Assembly (NCBI GenBank): GCA_028283725.1
Contig: JAPWKC010000002.1
Span: 277,025 to 341,024 of the forward strand
DNA length: 64,000 bases
From: Neorhizobium sp.
GTDB lineage: Bacteria; Pseudomonadota; Alphaproteobacteria; Rhizobiales; Rhizobiaceae
Reading direction: 5' to 3'
Both the position numbers and the translations under genes were made by a program. The notes below the pieces were generated by a model. That model worked only from the letters and a program-made list of their open reading frames with translations. It made no database searches and had not been told where the DNA came from. Positions 62,852 to 64,000 of this stretch are shown one piece after another. Positions within the stretch are counted from its first letter, which is position 1. Each line of letters starts with the position of its first letter.

Positions 62852-64000
62852 TCACCGCATCTGCAGGATGATCGGGGTGCTGCTGGCGGGATCGGTATGC
62901 TGACGAAGCGCATTGACCTCCTGCTGGGTGACATGATCGCCGTGATTGCCCCATGTGGAACGCACATAGGTGAGCACGTCTGCGATCTCGCGATCCGACA
63001 GCTGCTGGCGGAAGGATGGCATCCGGTAGGCATCGGGAACGCCGGCCGTGACGACACGGGCCGAGCCGTTGAGCGTCACGTTGATCTGCGAATCCGCGTG
63101 TTCGATCAAAGAGGCGGGCGAGCCTGCCAGCGGCGGGATCCACGGGCTTCTGCCGCGGCCGTCGGTTCCATGGCAAAAGCCGCATTTCGCCGCATAGGTG
63201 GCCGATCCGGGCGTGCCGCGGGTGCCGGCCTGTCCCTGAGCGGGAGCGGCGGCGGCATAGACCCACGGCGTGCCGTCGCGGCTGGCATCGCCCGGCAGCG
63301 ATTTCAGGTAATGGCCGATCGCCTTCAGGTCGTCGTCGCTCATGAACTGGGTGGAGTTGTTATAGGCCTCCGCCATCGAGCCGAAGACGACCGCATGCTG
63401 GTTGCGGCCGTTCTTCAGGAACTGGAAGATATCCTCCTCGCTCCAGCGGCCAAGACCCGTGTTGACGTCCTGACGCAGGCTCGGTGCATACCACCCGTCG
63501 AGAAGCGCGCCTGAGAGGAAGGCAGAACCACCCTCGTCCAGCGCCTTCTCGTTCATGGTGACACTGCGCGGCGTATGGCAGGCGCCACAGTGGCCCGCGG
63601 CCTGAACGAGATAGGCTCCACGGTTCCACTGTGCATCCTGCTGCGGTTTTTGTGCATAGGTGCCTGACGGTACGAAGACGGCGTTCCACAGTGCCAGCGG
63701 CCAACGCATGTTCATCGGCCATTCGATGCCGGAGGCGCGGTTTGCCACGGCTGCCGGCTGAACCTGATGCATGAAATAGGCATAGAGGTCGCGGATGTCC
63801 TCATCCGACATCTTGACATAGGACGGGTAGGGCATGGCCGGGTACAGGCGCTCACCGTCGGGCGTCACGCCGTGGCGCACGGCACGATCGAAATCGGCGA
63901 GCGAATAGTTGCCGATGCCGTTTTCCTTGTCGGGGGTAATATTGGTGGCGAAGATCGCACCCAGCGGCGTGCCCATTTCAAGGCCGCCGGCATAGGGCTT
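62852..64000 (-). CDS. Multiheme cytochrome c, N-terminus beyond the window
   Basis: The frame is open to the right edge, so the gene is partial; at least 383 residues are present. It begins in the window with KPYAGGLEMGTPLGAIFATN, aligned with the region after heme 1 of the cytochrome at 18073. Two heme sites are seen: CGACH (in AAGHCGACHTPR) and CGFCH (AAKCGFCHGTDG). It differs from the other cytochrome in having no C-terminal membrane helix: it ends NALRQHTDPASSTPIILQMR. Probably the electron-transfer subunit of another alcohol/aldehyde/sugar dehydrogenase encoded further right. The first heme and signal peptide must lie outside. Confidence 0.9.
   Translation of the reverse strand, partial: KPYAGGLEMGTPLGAIFATNITPDKENGIGNYSLADFDRAVRHGVTPDGERLYPAMPYPSYVKMSDEDIRDLYAYFMHQVQPAAVANRASGIEWPMNMRWPLALWNAVFVPSGTYAQKPQQDAQWNRGAYLVQAAGHCGACHTPRSVTMNEKALDEGGSAFLSGALLDGWYAPSLRQDVNTGLGRWSEEDIFQFLKNGRNQHAVVFGSMAEAYNNSTQFMSDDDLKAIGHYLKSLPGDASRDGTPWVYAAAAPAQGQAGTRGTPGSATYAAKCGFCHGTDGRGRSPWIPPLAGSPASLIEHADSQINVTLNGSARVVTAGVPDAYRMPSFRQQLSDREIADVLTYVRSTWGNHGDHVTQQEVNALRQHTDPASSTPIILQMR

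Overview
The window looks like a piece of a secondary replicon (plasmid or chromid) of an alphaproteobacterium of the order Hyphomicrobiales, in the Rhizobium/Agrobacterium/Ensifer/Shinella range. Evidence: a complete repABC replication and partition cassette at 32.6-36.4 kb with two 16-bp parS-like palindromes and an antisense ctRNA; a DUF1612/HTH gene of the kind found beside rhizobial repABC loci; high GC; and dense solute-uptake and catabolic operons, each with its own regulator. I see no rRNA, tRNA, insertion sequence or CRISPR array. Placement below the order level is inference.

Layout. (1) 0.3-12.9 kb: a myo-inositol operon on the minus strand (iolG, sugar-type ABC transporter, Gfo/Idh oxidoreductase, iolC fused to DUF2090, iolD, iolE, iolB, hydroxypyruvate-isomerase-like gene), divergent from a LacI-type regulator, with two operators between them. 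(2) 12.9-18.0 kb: an organosulfur operon (leaderless binding-protein homologue, ssuD, ssuC, ssuB, ssuA) divergent from an ArsR-type regulator across an 18-bp palindrome. (3) 18.1-23.1 kb: a membrane-associated three-subunit flavoprotein dehydrogenase (small subunit, GMC flavoprotein with a cysteine cluster, triheme cytochrome c) divergent from a second LacI regulator with twin operators. (4) 23.1-30.4 kb: a peptide/opine-type ABC transporter operon ending in a hydantoin-racemase-like gene and an RpiR regulator. (5) 30.7-36.4 kb: DUF1612 gene and repABC. (6) 36.5-39.6 kb: macAB-type efflux genes. (7) 39.9-53.1 kb: a second peptide-type transporter operon with two HyuA-like ATPases and two DUF917 (S-methyl-thiohydantoin desulfurase-like) proteins in mirror order around the binding protein, divergent from a large P-loop LuxR regulator with twin operators. 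(8) 53.1-62.8 kb: a GntR regulator divergent from a third peptide-type transporter operon carrying two M20 amidohydrolases and an M24 pita-bread protein. (9) 62.85 kb to the end: a multiheme cytochrome c truncated by the window edge.

How it works together: each block pairs an uptake system with cytoplasmic or periplasmic enzymes and a local regulator next to a palindromic operator, so the window reads as a set of self-contained nutrient modules around a replication origin. The most unusual parts are the HyuA-DUF917-SBP-DUF917-HyuA operon without any HyuB, the racemase homologue that has lost both catalytic cysteines, the M20 and M24 proteins that have lost most metal ligands, and the leaderless binding-protein homologue that opens the organosulfur operon.
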